From assembly GCF_023516615.1 (NCBI RefSeq), contig NZ_JAMGBF010000054.1, positions 1-64,000 of the forward strand: a stretch of DNA of 64,000 bases, read 5' to 3'. The notes beneath the pieces are model-generated. The model was given only the letters and a program-made list of their open reading frames with translations. It had not been told where the DNA came from and did not search any database. Each line of letters opens with the position of its first letter. Positions within the stretch are counted from its first letter, which is position 1. Of the stretch, positions 57,949-64,000 are shown in pieces. The translations under genes and the position numbers were made by a program. Source of the stretch: Streptomyces panaciradicis (lineage in GTDB: Bacteria; Actinomycetota; Actinomycetes; Streptomycetales; Streptomycetaceae).

Positions 57949-59201
57949 GGGATCTCCATGGTGACCATGGTGGGGCCGCCCGCGGGCGAGCTGACGGCCA
58001 GGACGCCGTCGAATGTACCGAGCCGCCGCTCCACCCCGGCCAGCCCCGAACCGGCCCCGATCGCCGCGCCGCCCTTGCCGTTGTCCGTCACGGTGACCCG
58101 CAGCCGGCCCTCGGCATGGTGCAGGTCGATCCAGACCCGGTCCGCGCCGGAGTGCTTGACGGCGTTGGTCAGCACCTCGCTGACCGCGAAGTAGGCGGCC
58201 GACTCCACCGGCGCCTCCGCCCGCCCGTCCAGCTCCACCGTCACCTCGGTGGGAAGCGGCAGCCTGAGCGCCAACGCCCGCACAGCGTCGCCCAGTCCGC
58301 GTTCGGCGAGCACCGGCGGGTGGATGCCGCGCACGAGTTCGCGCAGCTCGGCCAGGGCGTCCACGGAGGACTGCCGGGCCTGCGAGAGGAGCTGCTTGGC
58401 CTGCGCGGGGTCCTTGTCCATGAGCATCTCGATGGTGCCCAGGTCCATGCCCATCGCCACCAGCCGGGCCTGCGCGCCGTCGTGCAGGTCCCGTTCGATC
58501 CGCCGCAGTTCGGCGGCGGAGGTGTCCACGGCGTCCCGCCGGGTCTCGGTGAGCACCCGGACCCGCTCGGCCAACTCGGCCTGACTGGCGCCCAGTACGG
58601 CCCGGGTCAGCTGGAAGTGGGTGGCCAGCATGCGCGGGGCGAGGGGCGTGAGGGTGAGGAGTACGAGGGCCAGGGCGCCGGCGCCGAAGGCGGAGGACTG
58701 GTCGGTGACGTGCACGAAGCCGTACCAGTAGCCGCCCCACGTCGACAGCGGCCGCCACAGCCCGGCGGCGACCGCGAGACCCTCCAGCGGGTAGACGAAC
58801 AGCACCACCGGCAGCAGCGCGGTGACGTATCCCGCGGTCATGTCGACCTGCAGCCACCGCAGGTCCCGCCAGGTCGCCGGGTCCCGCAGCATCGCGTACG
58901 TCCGCGACCAGGGGTTGGCCCCCTCCGGGACGGGCCGGTACGCCGACGGGATCGGTATCCCGCCCCACCGCTGCGCCAGCGCGCGCCGCCAGTCGGCGAA
59001 GGCCCGTACCCGGGTGAGCACCCAGGGCGTGGTGAGCACTCCGATGCCGAGGGGGACGAGCGCGATCGACAGCAGCGAGAGCGTGAAGCCCAGCACCGCT
59101 CCCGGAAGGCTCACCAGAGTCAGCACGAACCCCCGCCCCGCCGCGACCGCCACGGCCCGGGCCCTCGTCGCGAGAGGGCCGCTCTTCGTGTTGGTGTTCA
59201 T
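57933..59201 (-). CDS. Sensor histidine kinase (NarL-type partner)
   Basis: A 422-residue membrane kinase. The N-terminal half has four helices of the putative-sensor type (LTLVSLPGAVLGFTLSLLSIAL; MTAGYVTALLPVVLFVYPLEGL). The HisKA_3 box is ELRRIERDLHDGAQARLVAMGMDLGTI, with the phosphorylated His after RDL. The ATPase domain has EVLTNAVKHSGAD (N box), VTDNGKGGA and GSGLAGVERRL. ATG 59201 is preferred as the first residue of MNTNTKSGPLATR; GTG 59237 is possible, and ribosome sites are weak for both. The response regulator gene overlaps its 3' end. The stimulus is unknown; similar systems sense cell-envelope stress. Confidence 0.92.
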   Translation of the reverse strand: MNTNTKSGPLATRARAVAVAAGRGFVLTLVSLPGAVLGFTLSLLSIALVPLGIGVLTTPWVLTRVRAFADWRRALAQRWGGIPIPSAYRPVPEGANPWSRTYAMLRDPATWRDLRWLQVDMTAGYVTALLPVVLFVYPLEGLAVAAGLWRPLSTWGGYWYGFVHVTDQSSAFGAGALALVLLTLTPLAPRMLATHFQLTRAVLGASQAELAERVRVLTETRRDAVDTSAAELRRIERDLHDGAQARLVAMGMDLGTIEMLMDKDPAQAKQLLSQARQSSVDALAELRELVRGIHPPVLAERGLGDAVRALALRLPLPTEVTVELDGRAEAPVESAAYFAVSEVLTNAVKHSGADRVWIDLHHAEGRLRVTVTDNGKGGAAIGAGSGLAGVERRLGTFDGVLAVSSPAGGPTMVTMEIPCALS

Positions 59202-59289
59202 GGCGAAGAGTCTGGCCGAGCGGCGGGGGAGGGTCACGGGGCCGGGCCCCCGGGTTGGGGGGTGGTGTCAGATACACCCCGGGCCGCGA

Positions 59290-59366
59290 CGCGCCCCTGA
59301 AAGGGGTGCGGGGCTGTGTCCATGTGCGGCTTCCGCCGCGTGGGCGCGACCAGCCCCCGCCGGCCG
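59290..59366. repeat. Second type of Streptomyces intergenic repeat
   Basis: CGCCCCTGAAAGGGGTGCGG opens an element that continues with GCTGTGTCCATGTGCGGC, CCGCCGCGTGGGCGCGACC and AGCCCCCGCCGG. I recognise it as a widespread dispersed sequence in Streptomyces intergenic DNA. Its first part forms a hairpin, CGCCCCT / AGGGGTG. It follows the epimerase gene stop and may end its transcript. Confidence 0.7.
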
Positions 59367-59374
59367 CGGCCGGA

Positions 59375-60367
59375 TCACCGGCCCAGTACCTTCGCCTCCA
59401 CCTCCGGATCGAGCCCCTTGACCGCCGCGGCGGAACGCAAGGGGGCCGTCCCCCCGACGGACCGCAGCCAGGCCCAGGTGTCCGCGACGGTCTCGCCCAC
59501 CGGCCGGCACACCAGCCCCGTCGCCACCGCGCGGGAGACGTCCGCCGCGTGCAGGGCGTCGTGCATGTCCGTCCCCGGCGGCACCCACACCGGCAGCTCG
59601 GTCCACGGCGCGATACCGGCGTCCAGGATCACCTCGGGCGCCGTCCACCTCAGCTCCGCGGCGGAGCCGGTGACCGCCACGCACGCCTCCAGCAACTCGC
59701 CCATCGTGGCGTGCCCCTGCTCGCTCATCAGGTTGAACGGCCCGCTGAGCTCCTGCTCGACCGCGCCGAGGATCCACTCGGCCAGGTCGCGGACGTCGAC
59801 GTACTGCAGCGGCAGCTCCCGCGGGCCCGGGGCCAGCACGGGGCCGCCCCGGGCCGTCCGGGCCAGCCACCACGGCAGCCGTCCGACGTTCTCGTGCGGA
59901 CCGAGGATCAGCCCGGCGCGCACCAGCACGGAGTCCTGCGCGCCGAAGGCGTCCAGCACGGCCAGCTCACCGCCCCGCTTGTCGCGGGCGTAGTCCGTCT
60001 CCTCCGCGTCCGGGTCGGCGCCCTCGACCACGGCCGCGTCCTCGGTGTACCCGGCGGGCGGCGCCCAGGAGTACACCGAGCAGCTGGAGACGTAGACGTA
60101 CCGCCGTGCGCGGCCGCGCAGCAGCCGGGCCGCGTCCCGCACCACGCGGGGCGCCAGCCGCCAGGTGTCGACGACGGCGTCCCACTCGCCGTCCGCGAGG
60201 GCGTCGAGCCCGCCGGGCGCCGTACGGTCGCCGCGCAGCTCCCGTACGCCGTCCGGCGGGCGGTGGCGGCCCCGGTTGAGGACCGTCACCTCCCAGCCCC
60301 GCCCGAGGGCCGCCTCCACGACGGCCCGTCCCGCGAACTCCGTACCACCGAGCACCAGAAGTCTCAT
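59375..60367 (-). CDS. NAD(P)-dependent epimerase/dehydratase-like protein
   Basis: 330 residues of the extended short-chain dehydrogenase family. The nucleotide-binding motif is MRLLVLGGTEFAGRAVVEAAL, a GGTxFxG form seen in the CSP41/NmrA-like branch. YVYVSSCSVYSWAPP follows, and the usual Tyr-X3-Lys is seen as YARDKRGGE. LQYVDVRDLAEWILGAVE is also typical. Sugar-nucleotide epimerase, reductase or a regulatory RNA-binding role are all possible. ATG 60367 lacks a strong ribosome site. It follows the receiver-less regulator gene on the same strand, 72 bases apart. Confidence 0.87.
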   Translation of the reverse strand: MRLLVLGGTEFAGRAVVEAALGRGWEVTVLNRGRHRPPDGVRELRGDRTAPGGLDALADGEWDAVVDTWRLAPRVVRDAARLLRGRARRYVYVSSCSVYSWAPPAGYTEDAAVVEGADPDAEETDYARDKRGGELAVLDAFGAQDSVLVRAGLILGPHENVGRLPWWLARTARGGPVLAPGPRELPLQYVDVRDLAEWILGAVEQELSGPFNLMSEQGHATMGELLEACVAVTGSAAELRWTAPEVILDAGIAPWTELPVWVPPGTDMHDALHAADVSRAVATGLVCRPVGETVADTWAWLRSVGGTAPLRSAAAVKGLDPEVEAKVLGR

Positions 60368-60439
60368 GCCGGTGACTCTGCCCGGTCGGGACGCGGGACG
60401 GAACGCCGCTCTGCCGTCAGCAGAGGATCAGCGGCGGGC

Positions 60440-60991
60440 TCAACGTCCGGCCGGCGGCGTGTACTTGTAGCCGACCCGCCGCACCGTCTGGATCGCCTGC
60501 CGGTGCTCGGCGCCCAGTTTCCGGCGCAGCCGGGCGATGTGGACGTCGACGGTGCGGCCGTCGCCCACGTGCCCGTATCCCCACACCGTGGAGACCAGCT
60601 GGTCGCGGGTGTGCACCCGGTTCGGGTGCGTGACGAGGTGCGCGAGCAGCTCGAACTCCAGGTAGGTCAGGTCGAGTTCGCGTCCGTCGACGGAGGCGGT
60701 GCGCTGCACGGCGTCGATGCGGACGAGCGGGTCGCCGGCCGTCCCGGGCAGGCCGGGGGCGGCGTCGGCGGGGACGGCGTGCGGGCGGTCGGCCGGGATG
60801 AGGACCAGGTAGCCGACCATCGGCGGCTGTCCCGGCAGGGTGGGCAGGGTGTGCTGCGGCGCGGGCAGCCAGGTGGCGCCGGGCGGCAGGAACTCCGCTA
60901 CGTCGATCACCTCGTCGGGGTCGACGGCGCGCAGCCGGTGCCGGGCGGGGGCGGAGACGGGGGCGGGGGACAGCGGACGGGTGGTCGCCAT
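60440..60991 (-). CDS. OmpR-type winged-helix regulator without a receiver
   Basis: 183 residues. The C-terminal 100 residues are a complete OmpR/PhoB DNA-binding domain: LDLTYLEFELLAHLVTHPNRVHTRDQLVSTVWGYGHVGDGRTVDVHIARLRRKL and GYKYTPP motifs are seen (only fragments are needed to place it). The first 80 residues are Pro-rich, with no acidic pocket or phospho-Asp, so it is not a normal response regulator. It may act by level or ligand, like orphan regulators of this type. ATG 60991 gives MATTRPLSPAP; the ribosome site is weak. The small Cys-Cys peptide gene lies 85 bases upstream on the same strand, then glnII. Confidence 0.85.
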   Translation of the reverse strand: MATTRPLSPAPVSAPARHRLRAVDPDEVIDVAEFLPPGATWLPAPQHTLPTLPGQPPMVGYLVLIPADRPHAVPADAAPGLPGTAGDPLVRIDAVQRTASVDGRELDLTYLEFELLAHLVTHPNRVHTRDQLVSTVWGYGHVGDGRTVDVHIARLRRKLGAEHRQAIQTVRRVGYKYTPPAGR

Positions 60992-61076
60992 GACAGGTCA
61001 GCTCTTTCGCGCGAGAGGTTCGTCGGGAGGGACGTACGCCGTTGCGCGCTGGCCGGAGGCCGGGTGAGGTACGGCT

Positions 61077-61199
61077 TCAGAGGGCCGGCGCGGTCGTCGC
61101 GCGGCAACACACCCGGTCGAAGTCGTGGTGCTGACGGGAGGGCCAGAAGGGCTCGAGGTCATGGCGACCCGTCGCGGTGTACTTCTGGAAGCTGGCCAT
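61077..61199 (-). CDS. 40-residue peptide with a Cys-Cys motif
   Basis: ATG 61199 opens MASFQKYTATGRHDLEPF, and the C-terminal half contains WPSRQHHDFDRVCCRATT. Nearly every codon ends in G or C, much as in proven genes here, which argues for real coding. The R-V-C-C-R cluster with preceding His residues recalls short leader or metal-binding peptides, but I know no function. It has no strong ribosome site. It lies between glnII and the receiver-less OmpR-type gene, on their strand, so it could be a leader peptide of that regulator gene. It is too short for usual gene finders. Confidence 0.6.
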   Translation of the reverse strand: MASFQKYTATGRHDLEPFWPSRQHHDFDRVCCRATTAPAL

Positions 61200-61273
61200 G
61201 AGCCCATTGAAGCAGACGACGGCCGCCACGAGGAGCCCGTTCCCACTGCTTGGACGCCTTCCCGGACACGAAA

Positions 61274-61301
61274 GGGCGCCCACCGCGTGCGGTGGACGCC
61301 C
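61274..61301 (-). terminator. Terminator of glnII
   Basis: GGGCGCCCACCGC and GCGGTGGACGCCC pair with one mismatch around a two-base gap. It lies 20 bases after the glnII stop. Confidence 0.8.
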
Positions 61302-61321
61302 CTCGGAGCCGGGTGCGCGGA

Positions 61322-62350
61322 TCAGACCTGGCCGGCCTTCTCCAGCGCGGAGCAGCAGGTGTCGACGAGCAGACGCGTCACGACGTACGGGTCCACGTTG
61401 GCGTTGGGACGGCGGTCCTCGATGTAGCCCTTGCCGTCCTTCTCGACCTGCCACGGGATGCGCACCGAGGCGCCGCGGTCGGAGACGCCGTAGGAGTACT
61501 TGTCCCACGGGGCGGTCTCGTGCAGGCCGGTCAGGCGGTCGTCGATGCCGGCGCCGTAGTTCTTGACGTGGTCCAGCGGCTTGGAGCCCTCACCGAGCGA
61601 CTCGCACGCGGTGATGATCGCGTCGTAGCCCTCGCGCATCGCCTTGGTGGAGAAGTTGGTGTGCGCGCCGGCGCCGTTCCAGTCGCCCTTCACCGGCTTG
61701 GGGTCCAGCGTCGCGGAGACGCCGAAGTCCTCGGCGGTGCGGTACAGCAGCCAGCGGGCCACCCACAGCTGGTCGGAGACCTCCAGCGGGGCCAGCGGGC
61801 CGACCTGGAACTCCCACTGGCCGGGCATGACCTCGGCGTTGATGCCGGAGATGCCGAGGCCGGCGGCCAGGCAGTTCTCCAGGTGCGCCTCGACGACGTC
61901 ACGGCCGAAGATCTCGTCCGCGCCGACACCGCAGTAGTAGCCGCCCTGCGGGGCCGGGAAGCCGCCCTTGGGGAAGCCGAGCGGGTAGCCGTCCTTGAAG
62001 AAGGTGTACTCCTGCTCGATGCCGAAGATCGACTCCTGGGCGGCGAACTTCTCCGCCACCTCGGCGAGCGCGGCACGGGTGTTGGACTCGTGCGGCGTCA
62101 TGTCGATGTTCAGGACCTCGCACAGCACGAGGATGTCGTCGCCGCCGCGGATCGGGTCCGGGCAGGTGAAGACCGGCTTGAGCACGCGGTCCGAGGCGTG
62201 GCCCTCGGCCTGGTTGGTGGAGGACCCGTCGAAGCCCCAGATCGGCAGCTCGGCACCCTTTGCGTCGTCGGCGAGGATCTTCGTCTTGGAACGCAGCTTG
62301 GCCGTCGGCTGGGTGCCGTCGATCCAGATGTACTCAGCCTTGAAGCTCAC
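61322..62350 (-). CDS. glnII: Glutamine synthetase type II
   Basis: A 342-residue eukaryote-like glutamine synthetase that joins ammonia to glutamate with ATP. Motifs are LPIWGFDGSSTNQAEG near the N terminus, FGIEQEYTFFKDGYPLG (metal Glu), YYCGVGADEIFGRD, GINAEVMPGQWEFQVGP, WNGAGAHTNFSTKAMR (ATP and metal His) and ASVRIPWQVEKDGKGYIEDRRP (Arg and Glu of the active site). It has no adenylylation loop, so GlnE should not control it. GTG 62350 has AAGGAT eight bases before it. The GlnR-type half-site array lies 90-140 bases upstream, giving induction under nitrogen limitation, as known for Streptomyces. Confidence 0.97.
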   Translation of the reverse strand: MSFKAEYIWIDGTQPTAKLRSKTKILADDAKGAELPIWGFDGSSTNQAEGHASDRVLKPVFTCPDPIRGGDDILVLCEVLNIDMTPHESNTRAALAEVAEKFAAQESIFGIEQEYTFFKDGYPLGFPKGGFPAPQGGYYCGVGADEIFGRDVVEAHLENCLAAGLGISGINAEVMPGQWEFQVGPLAPLEVSDQLWVARWLLYRTAEDFGVSATLDPKPVKGDWNGAGAHTNFSTKAMREGYDAIITACESLGEGSKPLDHVKNYGAGIDDRLTGLHETAPWDKYSYGVSDRGASVRIPWQVEKDGKGYIEDRRPNANVDPYVVTRLLVDTCCSALEKAGQV

Positions 62351-62440
62351 GGGCCACATCCTTCGGGGTATGTCCAGGCGCACTTGCGGGTGCTGCGGCG
62401 CTGCGGCATCGGGGCGCCGCTGTTCGATGGCCGCGAGCCT

Positions 62441-62489
62441 GTCAACAGGCGGTTTCCCGGCCATTGCTCGAATGTGAACCCCGTGTTAC
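62441..62489 (-). promoter_or_regulatory. GlnR box array before glnII
   Basis: On the minus strand, five 5-base half-sites follow each other, each separated by exactly six bases: GTAAC, TTCAC, GCAAT, GAAAC and TTGAC. The known GlnR box alternates GTnAC and GAAAC with the same six-base spacing, so sites 1-4 match an a1-b1-a2-b2 array. The fifth may be chance. GlnR, the OmpR-type nitrogen regulator, should activate glnII here. Confidence 0.82.
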
Positions 62490-62545
62490 CTGGTGTTGGT
62501 GTGGCGCGATTCACGGCGTGAGGACGTGTGTGGCGGCCGAGCCGG

Positions 62546-63022
62546 TCAGCCCTCCCCGGCCGCCGCCTCCCGTACGCCCTCCAGAAACCCCCTGATCGCG
62601 GCCAGTTCCCGCTCGTCGTATCCGCGCAGCAGCTCCGCCGTCCGCCCGATCAGCGGCCCGAAGAACGCCCACCCGAGCGCCACCGCCTGCTCCTCCACCT
62701 CGATCACGACCCTGCGCCGGTCGCGCTCGGAGCGGACCCGCCGCACGTGCCCGGCCCGCTCCAGCCGGTCCACCAGGGCCGTCGTGCCGGCCGAGTTCAG
62801 GCCGAGCGCGGCGCCGAGCCGCCCGGCCGTCGTCTCCTCGCCCGCGCGCGCGGCGTCCATCAGGGCGATCAGCGCGCGGACGTCGGTCGGATGCATGTGG
62901 TTTCGGCTCGCGAACCGGCCGCTGAGCAGACCGAGCTCGACCGTCACCGCGCGCAGCAGATGGACGATGTCCAGTTCCGGGCCCTGGGGCTGCATGTCCT
63001 TCTCCGGTATCGTCTCGCTCAC
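62546..63022 (-). CDS. MarR-family transcriptional regulator
   Basis: 158 residues with a winged helix: TAGRLGAALGLNSAGTTALVDRLERAGHVRRVRSERDRRRVVIEV (typical recognition helix and wing; Asp-Arg-Arg in the wing). GTG 63022 is the start; only a few bases separate it from the operator palindrome, so the message is probably leaderless or the operator covers the promoter. It diverges from an alpha/beta-hydrolase gene 41 bases away and likely represses both genes through the shared palindrome. Upstream of the regulator's 3' end lies the glnII promoter. Confidence 0.9.
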   Translation of the reverse strand: MSETIPEKDMQPQGPELDIVHLLRAVTVELGLLSGRFASRNHMHPTDVRALIALMDAARAGEETTAGRLGAALGLNSAGTTALVDRLERAGHVRRVRSERDRRRVVIEVEEQAVALGWAFFGPLIGRTAELLRGYDERELAAIRGFLEGVREAAAGEG

Positions 63023-63026
63023 CGAG

Positions 63027-63045
63027 TATCTCGCTCGACGAGATA
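63027..63045. promoter_or_regulatory. MarR operator between divergent genes
   Basis: TATCTCG and CGAGATA form perfect arms around CTCGA. It lies between the MarR and hydrolase starts, 5 and 19 bases from them, overlapping both promoters. Confidence 0.82.
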
Positions 63046-63063
63046 ATAGAGGAGGCGGAGGCG

Positions 63064-63924
63064 ATGGGCACCGCGTTCGACCGGGACGGTTTCCTGGCCG
63101 CGTACGACAAGGTCATGGCCAAGTGGCCCGCCGAGCGCGAGGCGGTGACCGTCCCCACGCCCTTCGGGACGGCGTACGTCAACAGGTGCGGCCCGCCCGA
63201 CGCACCGGCGGTCGTCCTGCTGCCCGGCGGCGGGGGAGCCACCTCGGCCTCCTGGTACGCCCAGGCCGCCGCACTCGCCCGCACCCATCGGGTCCACGCC
63301 GTGGACCTCCCCGCCTGCGCGGGCCGCGGCACCGAGGCCCGCGGCCGTCACCCCCGTACGGCCGCGGACCTGGCGGTCTGGCTGGACGCGGTCCTCGACG
63401 GCCTGGGCCTGCGCGAGACCGCCCTGGGCGGCCACTCCTACGGCGGCTGGATCGCCCTTCACCACGCCCTGCGGGCACGCGCCCGGGTGCGCCGGCTCTT
63501 CCTCCTGGACCCCGCCCAGTGCTTCGCCGGGTTCCGGCCGGCGTACCTGCTGCACGCCCTGCCGTCACTGCTGCGGCCCTCGCCCCGCAGGGTCCGGACC
63601 TTCCTGGAATGGGAGACCGGGGGAGCACCCCTCGACCCCGACTGGCTCCGCCTCCAGGAGGCGGCCGCCGGCTTCCCCTCCGTGTCGAAGCCGGTGGCCG
63701 GTCCGCGCCCGGCGCCCGAGGCGCTGCGCGGCCTTGACATGCCGGTCCTGCTGCTCCTGGCCGGGAGCAGCAGGACCCAGGACCCGCACGAGGTGGCGGC
63801 GCGGGCGGCCGGACTGCTGCCGCGCGTCGAGACGGTCGTGGTCCCCGGCGTCTCCCATCACGCGCTGCCGCAGTCCGCGCCCCCCGAACTGGGCCGCCGC
63901 CTCACGGACTTCCTGAATTCCTGA
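63064..63924 (+). CDS. Alpha/beta-hydrolase
   Basis: A 286-residue serine hydrolase. VVLLPGGGGATSASWYAQAAAL contains the oxyanion loop, and ALGGHSYGGWIALHHAL holds the nucleophile Ser in GHSYGGW. LLLLAGSSRTQDPHEV gives the acid region (Asp in QDP), and PGVSHHALPQ the catalytic His near the end. Esterase, haloalkane or lactone activity cannot be told apart. ATG 63064 has GGAGG about eight bases upstream. It diverges from the MarR gene and is probably induced when MarR binds its ligand, possibly the hydrolase substrate. Confidence 0.9.
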   Translation: MGTAFDRDGFLAAYDKVMAKWPAEREAVTVPTPFGTAYVNRCGPPDAPAVVLLPGGGGATSASWYAQAAALARTHRVHAVDLPACAGRGTEARGRHPRTAADLAVWLDAVLDGLGLRETALGGHSYGGWIALHHALRARARVRRLFLLDPAQCFAGFRPAYLLHALPSLLRPSPRRVRTFLEWETGGAPLDPDWLRLQEAAAGFPSVSKPVAGPRPAPEALRGLDMPVLLLLAGSSRTQDPHEVAARAAGLLPRVETVVVPGVSHHALPQSAPPELGRRLTDFLNS

Positions 63925-63927
63925 CCG

Positions 63928-64000
63928 TCACCCCACCTTCTCGATCAGGGCCCGCCGGATCAGGAACTTGCCCGGCTCGCGGACCTGTTCGAAGGCCGCG
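63928..64000 (-). CDS. C-terminal end of an unidentified gene (5' part beyond window)
   Basis: The last 24 codons of a minus-strand frame end at TGA 63928 and read EQVREPGKFLIRRALIEKVG. Codons end mainly in G or C, which supports coding. Too little is present to name a family. It converges with the alpha/beta-hydrolase gene, three bases between stops. Confidence 0.5.
   Translation of the reverse strand, partial: AAFEQVREPGKFLIRRALIEKVG

Noticed and set aside
57295..59277. 660-codon frame joining the kinase region to the response regulator
   Set aside because: Only its last 217 codons are real; the upstream part is an out-of-frame reading of the kinase gene, so this is not a fused hybrid protein.

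Overview
The window is about 73% GC, uses codons ending almost only in G or C, has many GTG/TTG starts, and carries gene sets typical of Streptomyces: a malR-malEFG-aglA cluster, glnE, glnII plus a glnA-like paralogue, an NsrR/flavohaemoglobin pair and many TetR/MarR-controlled transporters. The gene order recalls the glnII to panB region I remember from S. coelicolor, but starch-degrading and nitric-oxide genes have been added, so I assign only genus level. I see no rRNA, tRNA, CRISPR array, insertion sequence or phage gene. It looks like ordinary core-chromosome sequence with embedded accessory cassettes.

Layout. 1-6.7 kb: a partial drug-type ABC ATPase preceded by an 11-bp direct-repeat array, panB, a DHA2 exporter with its TetR regulator and operator, an endonuclease/exonuclease/phosphatase-fold membrane protein, and a second MFS exporter with a 12-bp inverted repeat in its leader. 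6.8-16.4 kb: NAD+ synthase (TTG start), a Tat-exported multicopper oxidase, a sedolisin protease, a DUF3105-DUF305 pair, then nsrR and hmp, each with an NsrR-type operator. 16.7-26.3 kb: glnA-like gene, an unknown two-helix membrane protein, a three-gene phosphoesterase/MFS/propeller operon, a glyoxalase-fold gene and glnE, with a six-copy 22-bp tandem repeat before glnE. 26.3-31.1 kb: TetR regulator, 21-bp palindrome, amino-acid permease plus amidohydrolase, and a PAP2-type membrane enzyme.

31.3-47.6 kb is the maltodextrin/starch block. The LacI-type MalR diverges from malE-malF-malG, which is followed by aglA, a GNAT gene, a secreted alpha-amylase, a second alpha-amylase with two C-terminal CBM20 modules on the opposite strand, and a 1792-residue amylase-pullulanase. 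CTTGCA/CTTGCT motifs lie in all three promoter regions of the block, which suggests one MalR regulon. The secreted enzymes would cut starch to maltodextrins, MalEFG would import these, and AglA would hydrolyse them in the cytosol. The ATPase for the importer is not in the window.

47.7-64 kb: a receiver-PP2C phosphatase with a degenerate receiver, a CHMI-family tautomerase, a di-iron-motif hydrolase/ferredoxin-reductase/TetR operon, a sigma-factor-like membrane fusion protein, a TPR protein, a lipoprotein, a DUF1996 protein with a Gln/Gly repeat, a LuxR-type two-component system with overlapping genes, an epimerase, a receiver-less OmpR-type regulator, a 40-residue Cys-Cys peptide gene, glnII with a multi-half-site GlnR box, a divergent MarR/hydrolase pair sharing a palindromic operator, and the tail of one more gene.
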